Assembly: GCA_002383485.1 (NCBI GenBank)
Contig: DFYY01000036.1
Span: 1 to 64,000 of the forward strand
DNA: 64,000 bases
Direction of reading: 5' to 3'
DNA from: Bacteroidales bacterium UBA4070
GTDB lineage: Bacteria; Bacteroidota; Bacteroidia; Bacteroidales; VadinHA17
Shown here: in pieces, positions 51,430 to 60,215 of the stretch
Numbering within the stretch: position 1 is the stretch's first letter
Layout: every line of letters begins with the position of its first letter
Program-made: the position numbers and the translations under genes
The notes under the pieces: generated by a model
Seen by the model: the letters and a program-made list of their open reading frames with translations, nothing else
What the model was told of the DNA's origin: nothing
Database searches by the model: none

Positions 51430-52278
51430 ATGAAAACAAAAACACTAATCCTGTTTGTGGCCCTTATGGGCCTGATAATGACCTCATGCGGCAAGTCGGA
51501 CCCGATTGACACAAAGGCCACGGAGGCTGCCGATGATGTAGCATTGAGCGAATCACTCTATGATGATGCCTTTGCATCACTGGAGATAGCTACCGTATTT
51601 GCCGAGGTGGGCAAAAAGTCAGCTTCAATACTTGACAGCTGCCCACTTATAACCGTCAATTCTCCCGGACAGGAATTCTTTCCGAGGAACATTGTGATTG
51701 ACTACGGTACGGGTTGTACCGGCCTGTTCGACGTGGAGCGAGGCGGTAAGATACTTATCACCCTTTCCGGCCCCAGGGGAACAACCGGATCGGAACGCGT
51801 CCTCACTTTTGACAACTATTATGTGAACGGTGCGAAGGTAGAGGGGACCTATACAATCGAAAACCTCGGACCGAACAGCAGCCAGAATGCAGTATTTTAC
51901 GTCAGTCTCGAGGGAGGGAAAATAACATTCCCTGATGCAAAGGTCATCACAAAGGAGTTCAGCAGGCAGAGGGAATACATCCAGGGATACGGAACCTGGA
52001 GTCCATGGGACGACAGGTGCCTGATAACCGGTACCTCATCGGGGACCAACCTCGATGGCAAAGCTTACTCACTGACGGTTACAAATCCGTTGGAATGGAC
52101 TGCTGCCTGCAGGTTCCTGATTGGCGGAACCATCAGGTTTGAAGTTGACGGTATCGAGCCGTTTGAACTTGACTACGGCACTGGCGAATGTGACGCAACG
52201 GCCACCCTGTCGCGCGGTGATGAATCAAAGGAGATAACACTTCAATACCGGCATCCGAAATACAGGGATAACAAATAA
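51430..52278 (+). CDS. Hypothetical lipoprotein (282 aa)
   Basis: Not recognised by family. The signal (residues 1-18) ends IMTSC with the lipobox cysteine at 20. A mature acidic segment rich in Asp/Ala (about 25-60) precedes a beta-rich body with repeated short strands (ILITLSGPRGTTG, VEGTYTIENLG, LTVTNPLEW). Four cysteines lie in the second half and probably form disulfides. Such single-copy Bacteroidota lipoproteins lack known roles. It stands alone between folA and the terminator at 52329. Confidence 0.7.
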   Translation: MKTKTLILFVALMGLIMTSCGKSDPIDTKATEAADDVALSESLYDDAFASLEIATVFAEVGKKSASILDSCPLITVNSPGQEFFPRNIVIDYGTGCTGLFDVERGGKILITLSGPRGTTGSERVLTFDNYYVNGAKVEGTYTIENLGPNSSQNAVFYVSLEGGKITFPDAKVITKEFSRQREYIQGYGTWSPWDDRCLITGTSSGTNLDGKAYSLTVTNPLEWTAACRFLIGGTIRFEVDGIEPFELDYGTGECDATATLSRGDESKEITLQYRHPKYRDNK

Positions 52279-52328
52279 CCTTCACCTGGCCGTAACGGTC
52301 TTATACTGAGCCGTGCGATGGCTTCATG

Positions 52329-52372
52329 AAAAAAATCCCGGTCTGCAGAATTGCGGACCGGGATTTTTTTTT
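52329..52372. terminator. Bidirectional rho-independent terminator
   Basis: ATCCCGGTC (52335-52343) pairs with GACCGGGAT (52356-52364), extended by inner pairs, with seven A before and nine T after. It serves the lipoprotein gene and the convergent clpX. Confidence 0.9.
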
Positions 52373-52385
52373 AAACCTCAGTGAA

Positions 52386-53600
52386 TCATGATGCCTTCAA
52401 AACCTTCATATCAACCCTCTCCAGCTTATGAGCTGCGTAGTCGGGTGTGACGGTGAATTCCTTGGTATCTCCTGACGGTAACTCGAACATGGCGTCCATC
52501 ATGATGGCTTCGCAAATGGCTCTCAAACCCCTGGCGCCAAGACGGAACTCCACGGCTTTGTCAACGATATAGTCAAGCGCCTCGTCAGTGAATGTAAGCT
52601 CTATGCCGTCCATGGCAAAGAGCTTGATATACTGCTTGGTGATTGCGTTCTTCGGTTCGGTGAGAATAGCTCTCAGTGCCTTGCGGTCCAGCGGGGAAAG
52701 ATGCGTCAGCACCGGCAGACGGCCTATGATCTCCGGAATGAGTCCGTAGGCACGCAGGTCCTGCGGGGCAATGTACTTCAGGAGATCATCCTTGTCATAA
52801 CTGTCTCGCGAGCGGCTTGCAGTGTATCCCACAACAGTTGTGTTAAGCCTGTGGGCTATCTTCTTCTCTATTCCCTCGAAGGCGCCACCGCAGATAAAGA
52901 GTATGTTCCTGGTATCCACGGGTATCATCTTCTGTTCAGGGTGCTTCCTGCCTCCCTGCGGGGGCACGTTAACCACGGAGCCTTCAAGAAGCTTGAGGAG
53001 ACCCTGCTGAACGCCCTCTCCGGATACGTCACGCGTTATTGACGGATTGTCACCCTTACGGGCAATCTTGTCCAACTCGTCAATGAACACAATGCCCTTC
53101 TCGGCAGCCTTGACATCATAGTCGGCATTCTGAAGCAGCCTGGTAAGGAGGCTCTCGATGTCCTCACCCACGTATCCCGCCTCGGTTAGTACCGTTGCGT
53201 CTACGATGGTGAATGGTACATGGAGCATCCGTGCGATGGTGCGGGCCAGCAGAGTCTTCCCTGTGCCGGTCTCACCAACCAGGATAATATTTGATTTTTC
53301 TATCTCAACATCATCACTGTCAGCCTTCTGCACCAACCTCTTGTAGTGGTTGTATACAGCCACGGAGAGGATCTTCTTGGCCCTGTCCTGCCCGATGACG
53401 TACTGATCAAGAAACTTCTTGATCTCATCAGGCTTACGGAGCTTAAGGCTGTCAAGGCTGAAAGAAGACTTGCTTCCGAGCTCCTCCAACATGATATTGT
53501 GGGCCTGTTCAATGCATTGATCGCATATATGGCCCTCAAGACCGGCGATCAGAAGGGTTGCCTCTTTCTTTGTGCGTCCGCAGAACGAACATTTGTCCAT
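52386..53600 (-). CDS. clpX: ATP-dependent Clp protease ATP-binding subunit ClpX
   Basis: The unfoldase of the ClpXP protease. The 404-residue protein has an N-terminal C4 zinc-binding domain (CSFCGRT, then ICDQC, residues 4-34) and an AAA+ core. The core holds Walker A GETGTGKTLLAR (about 112-123), Walker B IVFIDELDKIA, the RKGDN-type pore region and the GYVGEDIESLL segment. The chain ends in a C-domain with GARGLRAI. It follows clpP by ten bases. Confidence 0.97.
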   Translation of the reverse strand: MDKCSFCGRTKKEATLLIAGLEGHICDQCIEQAHNIMLEELGSKSSFSLDSLKLRKPDEIKKFLDQYVIGQDRAKKILSVAVYNHYKRLVQKADSDDVEIEKSNIILVGETGTGKTLLARTIARMLHVPFTIVDATVLTEAGYVGEDIESLLTRLLQNADYDVKAAEKGIVFIDELDKIARKGDNPSITRDVSGEGVQQGLLKLLEGSVVNVPPQGGRKHPEQKMIPVDTRNILFICGGAFEGIEKKIAHRLNTTVVGYTASRSRDSYDKDDLLKYIAPQDLRAYGLIPEIIGRLPVLTHLSPLDRKALRAILTEPKNAITKQYIKLFAMDGIELTFTDEALDYIVDKAVEFRLGARGLRAICEAIMMDAMFELPSGDTKEFTVTPDYAAHKLERVDMKVLKAS

Positions 53601-53610
53601 CCGGATGTGA

Positions 53611-54288
53611 TTAATTCTTTGTTTTGGAAAGGACTTCGTCTATCATTCCGTACTCTTTCGCCTCAGGCGCTGTCATCCAGTGGTCACGGTCAGCATCCCT
53701 CTCCACCTTTTCGAGGGGTTGTCCGGTGTGGAATGCAATGACTTCGTACAGCTCTTTCTTGATCTTAAGGATCTCCTTGACAGCTATCTCAATATCGGAA
53801 GCCTGTCCCTCTGCACCACCCATCGGCTGATGGATCATGATACGGGAATGCTTCAGTGCAGACCTTTTGCCTTTCGTGCCGGCGGTAAGCAGAACGGCAC
53901 CCATTGATGCAGCCATTCCCGTACAGATTGTTGCCACATCGGCTGATATATACTGTATAGTGTCATATATACCCATCCCTGCATGAACCACCCCGCCGGG
54001 AGTATTAAGGTAGATCTGTATGTCCTTGCCCGGATCTGACGAATCAAGGTAGAGCAACTGCGCCTGGATAATATTGGCCACATAATCATCCACCGGAAGA
54101 CCGAGGAAGATTATGCGATCCATCATAAGACGCGAAAAGACATCCATCGAAGCTACATTCAGCTGACGCTCCTCGATGATCGTGGGAGAGATGTATCCGT
54201 TGCTTGCCGAGATATAGCGGTGCATGGTGAGACTGCTGATACCGAAACGGTCAGCGGCATATTTTTTAAAATCCTTGCTATCTGACAT
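53611..54288 (-). CDS. clpP: ATP-dependent Clp protease proteolytic subunit ClpP
   Basis: The 225-residue serine peptidase forms the double-ring chamber. The catalytic residues are all present: Ser in GMAASMGAVLL, His in RIMIHQPMGGA, and Asp in DRDHWMTAPEA. FLGLPVDDYVANIIQAQLLYLD and INTPGGVVHAGM are typical. The N-terminal stretch of about 40 residues is slightly longer than in E. coli. It lies between tig and clpX in the usual Bacteroidota order. Confidence 0.97.
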   Translation of the reverse strand: MSDSKDFKKYAADRFGISSLTMHRYISASNGYISPTIIEERQLNVASMDVFSRLMMDRIIFLGLPVDDYVANIIQAQLLYLDSSDPGKDIQIYLNTPGGVVHAGMGIYDTIQYISADVATICTGMAASMGAVLLTAGTKGKRSALKHSRIMIHQPMGGAEGQASDIEIAVKEILKIKKELYEVIAFHTGQPLEKVERDADRDHWMTAPEAKEYGMIDEVLSKTKN

Positions 54289-54340
54289 ATGTGTTTGTAT
54301 TGGTGAATTTCAAATATACGAAATAATGGCTTTACAGGTT

Positions 54341-55672
54341 TCACTTCTCAGTGAACAGGTTGTTGAATTCCTCAGGAGTGACCTGCTTCTCATCAACCTT
54401 GACAAGGTCAATAATTATGCCGAGCACCCTGGTGTCAAGCACCTTCTCTGCAATACGGCGTGCATCATCCTCCTTCTTGAGCATATCCCTTGCAAATAAC
54501 GTAATCTGCTCATCAGTAGCATAATACAGACCGTACTGAGAAAACTGTGCACGGGTGAAATCCAGAGCCTCAGCGAGGATCTCCTCATCGGTGATCTTCA
54601 CATCATTGTCTTTTGCCACCCTGTTCTTTATCAGTTGCCAGCGCAGATCATCACGGAAATGACTCCAGTCCTTCTCGATATCCTCAGCGGTGGTCTTCTC
54701 GTTCACCTTCAGCAGCCATCTCTTCAGAAACTCTTCCGGTAGTTCGAATTGCATCTTCTCAAGGGCCAGTTTGCGGGCATCTGTATGAAGCCTGTATTCT
54801 GACTCACGGCCGAAGAAACCCCTGATCTCTTCCCTGACCTTTGCCTCAAACTCTTCGGCTTCACTGACAGCGCCTGCACCGTATACCTTATCCCACAACT
54901 CCTGGTTGTTTTCGGCCGGGGCAAAGCGTGATACCTCCCTGACTGTGATTGTATATGTCCCGTTGAGCTCCTTAACCTCCTCCTTCTGTTTCTTCAGCAG
55001 GCCGGCTATCTCATAATCGTTCGGGAAGGCAGTGCGGATGTCAAAGCTGACTGTGTCGCCGGCAGATTTTCCCAGGAATTCCCTTTTCAGCTCTTCGTCC
55101 TTGACCAGGTCCACGGAAAGGGTGGCATCCTCATTCATCACGGTTCCGTCCGCTGAAGTGATTGTACCCTTGAGAAGATCCTTCTCCTGTGACACTTCTG
55201 AGATTACGAATTCGCCGAACCTGCGTGCATAGTTGTCGACATAATCGGCAACCATCTTCGTGTCAGGCTCTATCTGGTAACGGGTGAGCTTCTGCTTTTT
55301 GTTGAGGTTTAAGTCGAACTCAGGAGCAAGGCCAAGTTCAAAGGTGAAACTGAACTCCTCCGACTTGTCAGGCTCAAATGAGTGGCTGTCATGCTTTGGA
55401 AGCGGATCGCCAAGAATATCCAGGCTTTCTGTCTTGATGTAGTCTGTCAGACTGTCCGAGACGATTTTATTAATTTCGTCGACAAGAACCGTGGTTCCGT
55501 AGAGTTTCTTTATCATCTGAAAGGGAACGTGGCCGGGCCGGAATCCCTTGATGCTGGCTGTCCTTCTGTATTCCCTGAGTTTTTTTTCTACCTTTTCTTC
55601 GTAGTCGGCCTTAACGATATCAATTCTGACCGTTGCATTCAGTGCGTCAATGTTCTCTCTGGTGACATTCAT
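54341..55672 (-). CDS. tig: Trigger factor
   Basis: A ribosome-bound chaperone and peptidyl-prolyl isomerase. The 443-residue protein begins MNVTRENIDALNATVRIDI. The ribosome-binding signature KGFRPGHVPFQMIKKLYG at about residues 43-60 corresponds to the GFRxGKxP motif. A PPIase-like middle domain and a C-terminal helical arm follow. The isomerase domain appears partly divergent, as in other Bacteroidota. I start at 55672, just before the homology begins; the longer frame runs across the tRNA-Leu gene. It heads tig-clpP-clpX. Confidence 0.93.
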   Translation of the reverse strand: MNVTRENIDALNATVRIDIVKADYEEKVEKKLREYRRTASIKGFRPGHVPFQMIKKLYGTTVLVDEINKIVSDSLTDYIKTESLDILGDPLPKHDSHSFEPDKSEEFSFTFELGLAPEFDLNLNKKQKLTRYQIEPDTKMVADYVDNYARRFGEFVISEVSQEKDLLKGTITSADGTVMNEDATLSVDLVKDEELKREFLGKSAGDTVSFDIRTAFPNDYEIAGLLKKQKEEVKELNGTYTITVREVSRFAPAENNQELWDKVYGAGAVSEAEEFEAKVREEIRGFFGRESEYRLHTDARKLALEKMQFELPEEFLKRWLLKVNEKTTAEDIEKDWSHFRDDLRWQLIKNRVAKDNDVKITDEEILAEALDFTRAQFSQYGLYYATDEQITLFARDMLKKEDDARRIAEKVLDTRVLGIIIDLVKVDEKQVTPEEFNNLFTEK

Positions 55673-55691
55673 ATTATAATTGTTTACCTGT

Positions 55692-55706
55692 CGGTTTAAA
55701 AAACCG
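55692..55706 (-). terminator. Small hairpin between tRNA-Leu and tig
   Basis: CGGTTT and AAACCG form a perfect 6-bp stem with a three-base loop in the tig leader. It could mark tRNA 3' processing or weak termination; there is no long T-run. Confidence 0.3.
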
Positions 55707-55752
55707 CCTTGACCTTCGTGCGTTGCCGAAGAGTCAGTGCGGTTCAGATACC

Positions 55753-55837
55753 TGGTGCGGATGAAGGGACTCGAACCCCCACGCCCTGAGGCACAAGATC
55801 CTAAGTCTTGCTCGGCTACCAATTACGACACATCCGC
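55753..55837 (-). tRNA. tRNA-Leu (anticodon UAG)
   Basis: The minus strand reads GCGGATG ... CATCCGC-A-CCA, an intact 7-bp acceptor stem with encoded CCA. The D arm contains TTGGTAG. The anticodon stem CAAGA/TCTTG encloses CTTAGGA, giving anticodon TAG. A long variable arm (TGCCTCAGGGCGT) marks class II, and the T loop GGTTCGAGTCC is intact. The gene is 85 bases long including CCA. It lies just upstream of tig in the same orientation. Confidence 0.96.
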
Positions 55838-55848
55838 AAAAAGTGGTG

Positions 55849-55879
55849 CAAAATTAGTAAAAATTACGAATCGACCAAA
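55849..55879 (-). promoter_or_regulatory. Promoter of tRNA-Leu (tig-clp operon)
   Basis: TTTG (55879-55876), 19 bases, TAATTTTG (55856-55849) on the minus strand; exact -7 match. The expected start is within about eight bases of the mature tRNA 5' end. Confidence 0.85.
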
Positions 55880-55893
55880 GTGACACGGTGAAT

Positions 55894-56619
55894 TTACCTC
55901 CTGAGTTCGAAGTTTTTACCGAGATAGACATCTCTTACCTGCTCATCGTCAGCAAGCTGTGAGGCTGTTCCCTGCTTGAGTATCTTACCCTCGAAGAGGA
56001 GATAGGCTCTGTCAGTTATTGTGAGGGTCTCGTGTACGTTATGGTCGGTGATTAGGATGCCTATATTCTTGTTTTTCAGGTGAGAAACGATCATCTGGAT
56101 ATCTTCCACCGCGATGGGGTCGACACCGGCGAAGGGTTCATCAAGCAGAATAAAGTTTGGTTTGAGGGCAAGGGCGCGTGCTATCTCTGTACGGCGTCGC
56201 TCGCCACCGGAGAGCTGTATGCCCAGGCTCTTGCGTATACGCCCCAGCCCGAACTCCTCGAGCAGCGACTCCAGCCGTTCTTTTCTCTCATGCTTTGTCA
56301 TGTCTGATAGCTCCATGACTGCCATCAGGTTGTCCTCAACACTCAGTTTGCGGAATACTGATGCTTCCTGCGCCAGATAACCGATTCCAAGGCGTGACCT
56401 GCGGTACATGGGGAAGTCGGTTATCTCTGTGCTGTCAAGCCAGATATGTCCGCCGTTGGGGCGTATCAGCCCCACTATCATGTAAAAGGTGGTAGTCTTG
56501 CCGGCACCGTTGGGTCCGAGAAGGCCAACTATCTCGCCCTGCTCCACCTCTACGGAGACCTCATTGACAACTGTCCGGGTTTTGTACCTCTTGACAAGGT
56601 CTGTTGTATGGAGTTTCAT
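55894..56619 (-). CDS. lptB: LPS export ABC transporter ATPase LptB
   Basis: Powers lipopolysaccharide extraction from the inner membrane as a dimer under LptFG. The 241-residue protein has Walker A GPNGAGKTTTFYM (about residues 37-49), the Q-loop AQEASVFRKLSV, signature LSGGERRRTEIARAL and Walker B FILLDEPFAGVDP. Near the end it carries VRDVYLGKNFELRR, the C-terminal extension of LptB type. It is read on the minus strand after tatC with a 167-base gap that contains no recognisable gene. Confidence 0.95.
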   Translation of the reverse strand: MKLHTTDLVKRYKTRTVVNEVSVEVEQGEIVGLLGPNGAGKTTTFYMIVGLIRPNGGHIWLDSTEITDFPMYRRSRLGIGYLAQEASVFRKLSVEDNLMAVMELSDMTKHERKERLESLLEEFGLGRIRKSLGIQLSGGERRRTEIARALALKPNFILLDEPFAGVDPIAVEDIQMIVSHLKNKNIGILITDHNVHETLTITDRAYLLFEGKILKQGTASQLADDEQVRDVYLGKNFELRR

Positions 56620-56786
56620 AATTTTACTCTTTTGCGCCGGTTGCCTGTTATATGTTTCTGCATTTTCGCCGGGGCTCGTCCTGTAACTGTTCCTGATCTC
56701 CGGCCCGATGGATCAGCGTCATCCCTCATAACCTTCCATGGACTCCTTCCTTCGTTTCAGCAGCCGTAAAGATACTCACTTCTTCA

Positions 56787-57641
56787 TTAATTTGCAGCGG
56801 TCTCTTCCGCGGCGTCATCCTCAGCCCTCTTCCGGACCACCCTGGCAGCTATGAATATACTTACTTCATAAAGCAGGAGCAGGGGTATGGATACAAGTAT
56901 CAGGCTGAAGACGTCAGGAGGGGTTATCACTGCAGCCAGCGCCAGTACAACTACTATTGAGTGCCTGCGGTATTTCCTCATGAATTCAGGAGTGATGACT
57001 CCAATCCTGGCAAGGAAGAATACCACAATGGGCAGCTCAAAAGTTATACCCGCCGAGAGTGCTACCGATGTCACGGAGCCGATATAGGAACTTATGTTTA
57101 TCTGGTTTGCAACAATGTCACTTACCCTGTAAGAACCCAGGAAGTTGATAGAGAGAGGCGTGATGACGAAAAACCCGAATGCCACCCCGGTAAGGAACAG
57201 TAACGAAGCCATGGTGACGGCCCCGCGGGCATACTTGCGTTCCTTCTCGTAAAGTGCAGGCCGGAAAAACGACCAGAACTCCCAGAAAACATAAGGGAAA
57301 GCCAGTATCAGTCCGGCAACCAGCGAAATGTTGATGTGAGTGGTGAACTGCCCGGACATCTTGATGCTTATCAGCTCAATAGGATCCTGGTTTATGCACA
57401 GCGCCGGGACATTGACAAGATCGGCAAGACGGCACAGAAGCCTGTTGGTGATAAAATCAGGATTATTGGGTGCCAGGATTATGCTGTCAAAGATGACATT
57501 CTTGAACATGAAGGCCAGTATCGCCCCCACAACAATTGCAATCAGGGCCCTGATAATATGCCATCGCAACTCCTCCAGGTGCTGGAGAAACGTCATCTCA
57601 CCTTCCTCGCTGCTTCTTTTCGTCTTGCTTCTGAGGGCCAT
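56787..57641 (-). CDS. tatC: Twin-arginine translocase subunit TatC
   Basis: The 284-residue protein is the receptor part of the Tat export system in the inner membrane. FLQHLEELRWHIIRA (about residues 17-31) is the TatC N-terminal signature. Six membrane helices follow, with FWEFWSFFRPALYEKERKYA (the TatC cytoplasmic loop) and VFFLARIGVITPEFMRKYRR. Compared with E. coli it has a long loop between helices 1 and 2 and an acidic tail. I start at 57641; the upstream extension of 16 residues is not needed. No tatA is seen nearby. Confidence 0.94.
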   Translation of the reverse strand: MALRSKTKRSSEEGEMTFLQHLEELRWHIIRALIAIVVGAILAFMFKNVIFDSIILAPNNPDFITNRLLCRLADLVNVPALCINQDPIELISIKMSGQFTTHINISLVAGLILAFPYVFWEFWSFFRPALYEKERKYARGAVTMASLLFLTGVAFGFFVITPLSINFLGSYRVSDIVANQINISSYIGSVTSVALSAGITFELPIVVFFLARIGVITPEFMRKYRRHSIVVVLALAAVITPPDVFSLILVSIPLLLLYEVSIFIAARVVRKRAEDDAAEETAAN

Positions 57642-57749
57642 GCCTGCATCTGCTTTGAAGGGTGTAAACTTACATAAAATCGCCCGCATTTGAATCGCTC
57701 TGCGAAAATCTGCCCCTTGATAATATTTATCTCACCGGTGATAAAAAGA

Positions 57750-57781
57750 TTTGATATATATTTTAATTTAAGTTAAATTTG
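57750..57781 (+). promoter_or_regulatory. Promoter of recQ
   Basis: TTTG (57750-57753), 20 bases, TAAATTTG (57774-57781): exact match to the Bacteroidota promoter, giving a leader of about 80 bases. Confidence 0.8.
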
Positions 57782-57867
57782 AAATAAGGGTAATAGGTTG
57801 AATAAAGTTCACGTAACTTGTTATTGATATTATAACCATTTTAAAATTGAGGGAGAGGAACTATTAA

Positions 57868-60045
57868 ATGTATACTGACGCTTCCATACACGACTACCTG
57901 AAGAGGTATTTCGGGTTTGACACATTCAAGGGAAACCAGGGGCCTATCATCAGGAGCGTTCTTGAAGGGAATGACACATTCGTGCTGATGCCAACCGGTG
58001 GAGGGAAATCGCTCTGCTATCAGCTCCCGGCCGTGATGATGGAGGGTACGGCAGTGGTGATCTCGCCTCTGATAGCGTTGATGAAGAACCAGGTGGACGC
58101 AATGCGCAACTTCAACACCACTGATGACGTGGCCCATTTTCTCAACTCTTCGCTGACAAAAACCGCCATCACCAAGGTCAGGCATGATGTGATGCACGGA
58201 AATACCAAGCTGTTGTACGTGGCCCCGGAGTCGCTCACCAAGGACGAGAATATCGAGTTTCTAAAGAGCATAACGGTTTCGTTTTACGCTGTTGACGAAG
58301 CACACTGCATCTCCGAGTGGGGGCACGATTTCAGGCCGGAGTACCGCCGGATAAGACCCATTATTGACACGATAGCACGGGCGCCCATCATTGCACTTAC
58401 AGCCACTGCAACCCCGAAGGTGCAGCATGATATCCTGAAGAACCTCGGGATATCTGATGCTGCAGTGTTCAAATCGTCATTTAACAGGCCTAACCTCTAT
58501 TACGAGGTCAAAGCCAAGCAGGATGCCACCCGGGAGATCATCAAATATATAAAGAACAACCCGGGCAAGTCAGGGATCATCTACTGCCTCAGCCGCAAAA
58601 AAGTAGAGGAACTGGCCGAGACGCTGAAGGTCAATGACATCAAGGCCCTGGCCTATCATGCAGGGATGGACTCGCTAACGCGCACATCCAACCAGGACAA
58701 GTTCCTGATGGAAGATACGGATGTGATTGTGGCTACAATTGCCTTCGGGATGGGGATTGACAAGCCCGATGTGCGCTATGTGATTCATTATGACATGCCG
58801 AAGAGCCTTGAGGGGTACTATCAGGAGACAGGGCGTGCCGGACGTGACGGGGGAGAGGGCAGATGCATCGCCTATTACAGCTATGATGATATCGTCAAGC
58901 TTGAAAAATTCATGCAGGGAAAACCTATCGCAGAACAGGAGATTGGCAAACAACTGCTGCTGGAGACTGTCTCATATGCCGAGTCGTCAACCTGCAGAAG
59001 GAGGATACTGCTTCATTACTTCGGTGAGGAATACAAACAGGAAAACTGCGAAGCATGTGACAACTGCCTGCATCCCAAGACCCAGTTCGAGGGCCAGGAT
59101 TATGTGGTAAACATGCTGGAGACGGTGCTTGCCGTTAAAGAGAAGCATAAGGCAGACCATATTGCGAAAATCCTTGCCGGGACAATGAATTCTGCAATCA
59201 AGTCTTACAAGCACCACAAGCTTGAGACCTTTGGGATAGACGAGGAGAAGGACGAGCGTTTCTGGAATATGGTGATCCGGCAAGCTCTCATCAACAAGCT
59301 GCTTAATAAGGATATAGAGAACTATGGGTTGCTTGGGCTGACACCAAAGGGTCATGAATTTCTTGACAATCCGGTGAGCTTCAAGCTCAATGAGGATCAT
59401 GATTATACTGAGTCGGAGGATGAAGAGACCTCTTTCGGAGCGCGTACGGCAGCAGCGGATGAAGAGTTGCTGAGCATACTGAAGGACCTCCGGAAGAAGA
59501 TCTCGAAGCAGGCCGGCCAGCCTCCCTATAACATCTTTCAGGATCCGTCGCTGGAGGAGATGGCAATACAGTACCCGATAACCCTGGAGGAGTTGCAGAA
59601 CATCACCGGTATAGGTGCGGGCAAGGCGCAGCGTTACGGCAGGGAAGTCATTGAGGTGATCAAAAACTATGTGGCTGACAAGGAGATCATCAGGCCACAG
59701 GACATGGTTGTAAAGTCAGTGGTAAACAAGTCGGGGCTGAAGGTATATATTATTCAGAGCATTGACCGCAAGATGCCTCTTGAGGACATTGCCGATGCCA
59801 AGGGCATTGAATACGATGAACTGTTGTCCGAGATAGAGGCCATAGTGAGCAGTGGTACCAAGCTTAACATTGATTACTATATCAATATGGTTATTGATGA
59901 GGACCGTCAGCAGGACATCTATTCGTTCTTCATGGAGGAGGCACAGACAGGTACGCTGGAGGAGGCAGTGAATGAGCTTGCCGGTGAGTTTGAGGAGGAG
60001 GAGATCAGGCTGGTGCGGATCCAGGTGCTGGCGGAGGGAAACTGA
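57868..60045 (+). CDS. recQ: ATP-dependent DNA helicase RecQ
   Basis: The 725-residue helicase works 3'-5' in recombination and repair. Motif I is LMPTGGGKSLCYQLPA (about residues 45-60), motif II DEAHCISEWGHDFRPEY, and motif VI ETGRAGRDGG. The RecQ zinc site has CRRRILLHYFGE and CEACDNC. A winged-helix RQC domain and an HRDC domain (about 525-605) follow. The C-terminus is about 110 residues longer than in E. coli and resembles the helix-turn-helix extension of Bacteroidota RecQ. It is divergent from tatC. Confidence 0.96.
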   Translation: MYTDASIHDYLKRYFGFDTFKGNQGPIIRSVLEGNDTFVLMPTGGGKSLCYQLPAVMMEGTAVVISPLIALMKNQVDAMRNFNTTDDVAHFLNSSLTKTAITKVRHDVMHGNTKLLYVAPESLTKDENIEFLKSITVSFYAVDEAHCISEWGHDFRPEYRRIRPIIDTIARAPIIALTATATPKVQHDILKNLGISDAAVFKSSFNRPNLYYEVKAKQDATREIIKYIKNNPGKSGIIYCLSRKKVEELAETLKVNDIKALAYHAGMDSLTRTSNQDKFLMEDTDVIVATIAFGMGIDKPDVRYVIHYDMPKSLEGYYQETGRAGRDGGEGRCIAYYSYDDIVKLEKFMQGKPIAEQEIGKQLLLETVSYAESSTCRRRILLHYFGEEYKQENCEACDNCLHPKTQFEGQDYVVNMLETVLAVKEKHKADHIAKILAGTMNSAIKSYKHHKLETFGIDEEKDERFWNMVIRQALINKLLNKDIENYGLLGLTPKGHEFLDNPVSFKLNEDHDYTESEDEETSFGARTAAADEELLSILKDLRKKISKQAGQPPYNIFQDPSLEEMAIQYPITLEELQNITGIGAGKAQRYGREVIEVIKNYVADKEIIRPQDMVVKSVVNKSGLKVYIIQSIDRKMPLEDIADAKGIEYDELLSEIEAIVSSGTKLNIDYYINMVIDEDRQQDIYSFFMEEAQTGTLEEAVNELAGEFEEEEIRLVRIQVLAEGN

Positions 60046-60047
60046 GG

Positions 60048-60075
60048 GAGTTGCGATTTACGAGTTGCGAATTTG
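60048..60075 (+). repeat. Outer inverted repeat, left copy (GAGTTGCGATTT type)
   Basis: Two imperfect units, GAGTTGCGATTT (60048-60059) and CGAGTTGCGAATTTG (60061-60075), directly follow the recQ stop. The 12-base GAGTTGCGATTT recurs in opposite orientation at 62232-62243. Confidence 0.7.
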
Positions 60076-60112
60076 TTGTAAAGAATTTAAAAACAGAACT
60101 TCATGTGGTTTT

Positions 60113-60191
60113 CGCAGGTCTTGGACCTGCAAGAATTGTAACACAGGGCATCAGATGCCTTACGCAGGTCGTAGACCTGCAAGAATTGTAA
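60113..60191 (+). repeat. Hairpin repeat array, left copy
   Basis: Two units lie 50 bp apart. Each is CGCAGGTC-nnn-GACCTGC followed by AAGAATTGTAA (hairpins 60114-60130 and 60164-60180; loops ttg and gta). Between them GGCAT-cag-ATGCC forms a third small stem. The 17-base CAAGAATTGTAACACAG (60130-60146) recurs inverted at 62121-62137 and 62170-62186. Confidence 0.85.
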
Positions 60192-60215
60192 AAGCCTGCC
60201 GCCACCCGACCAGTC

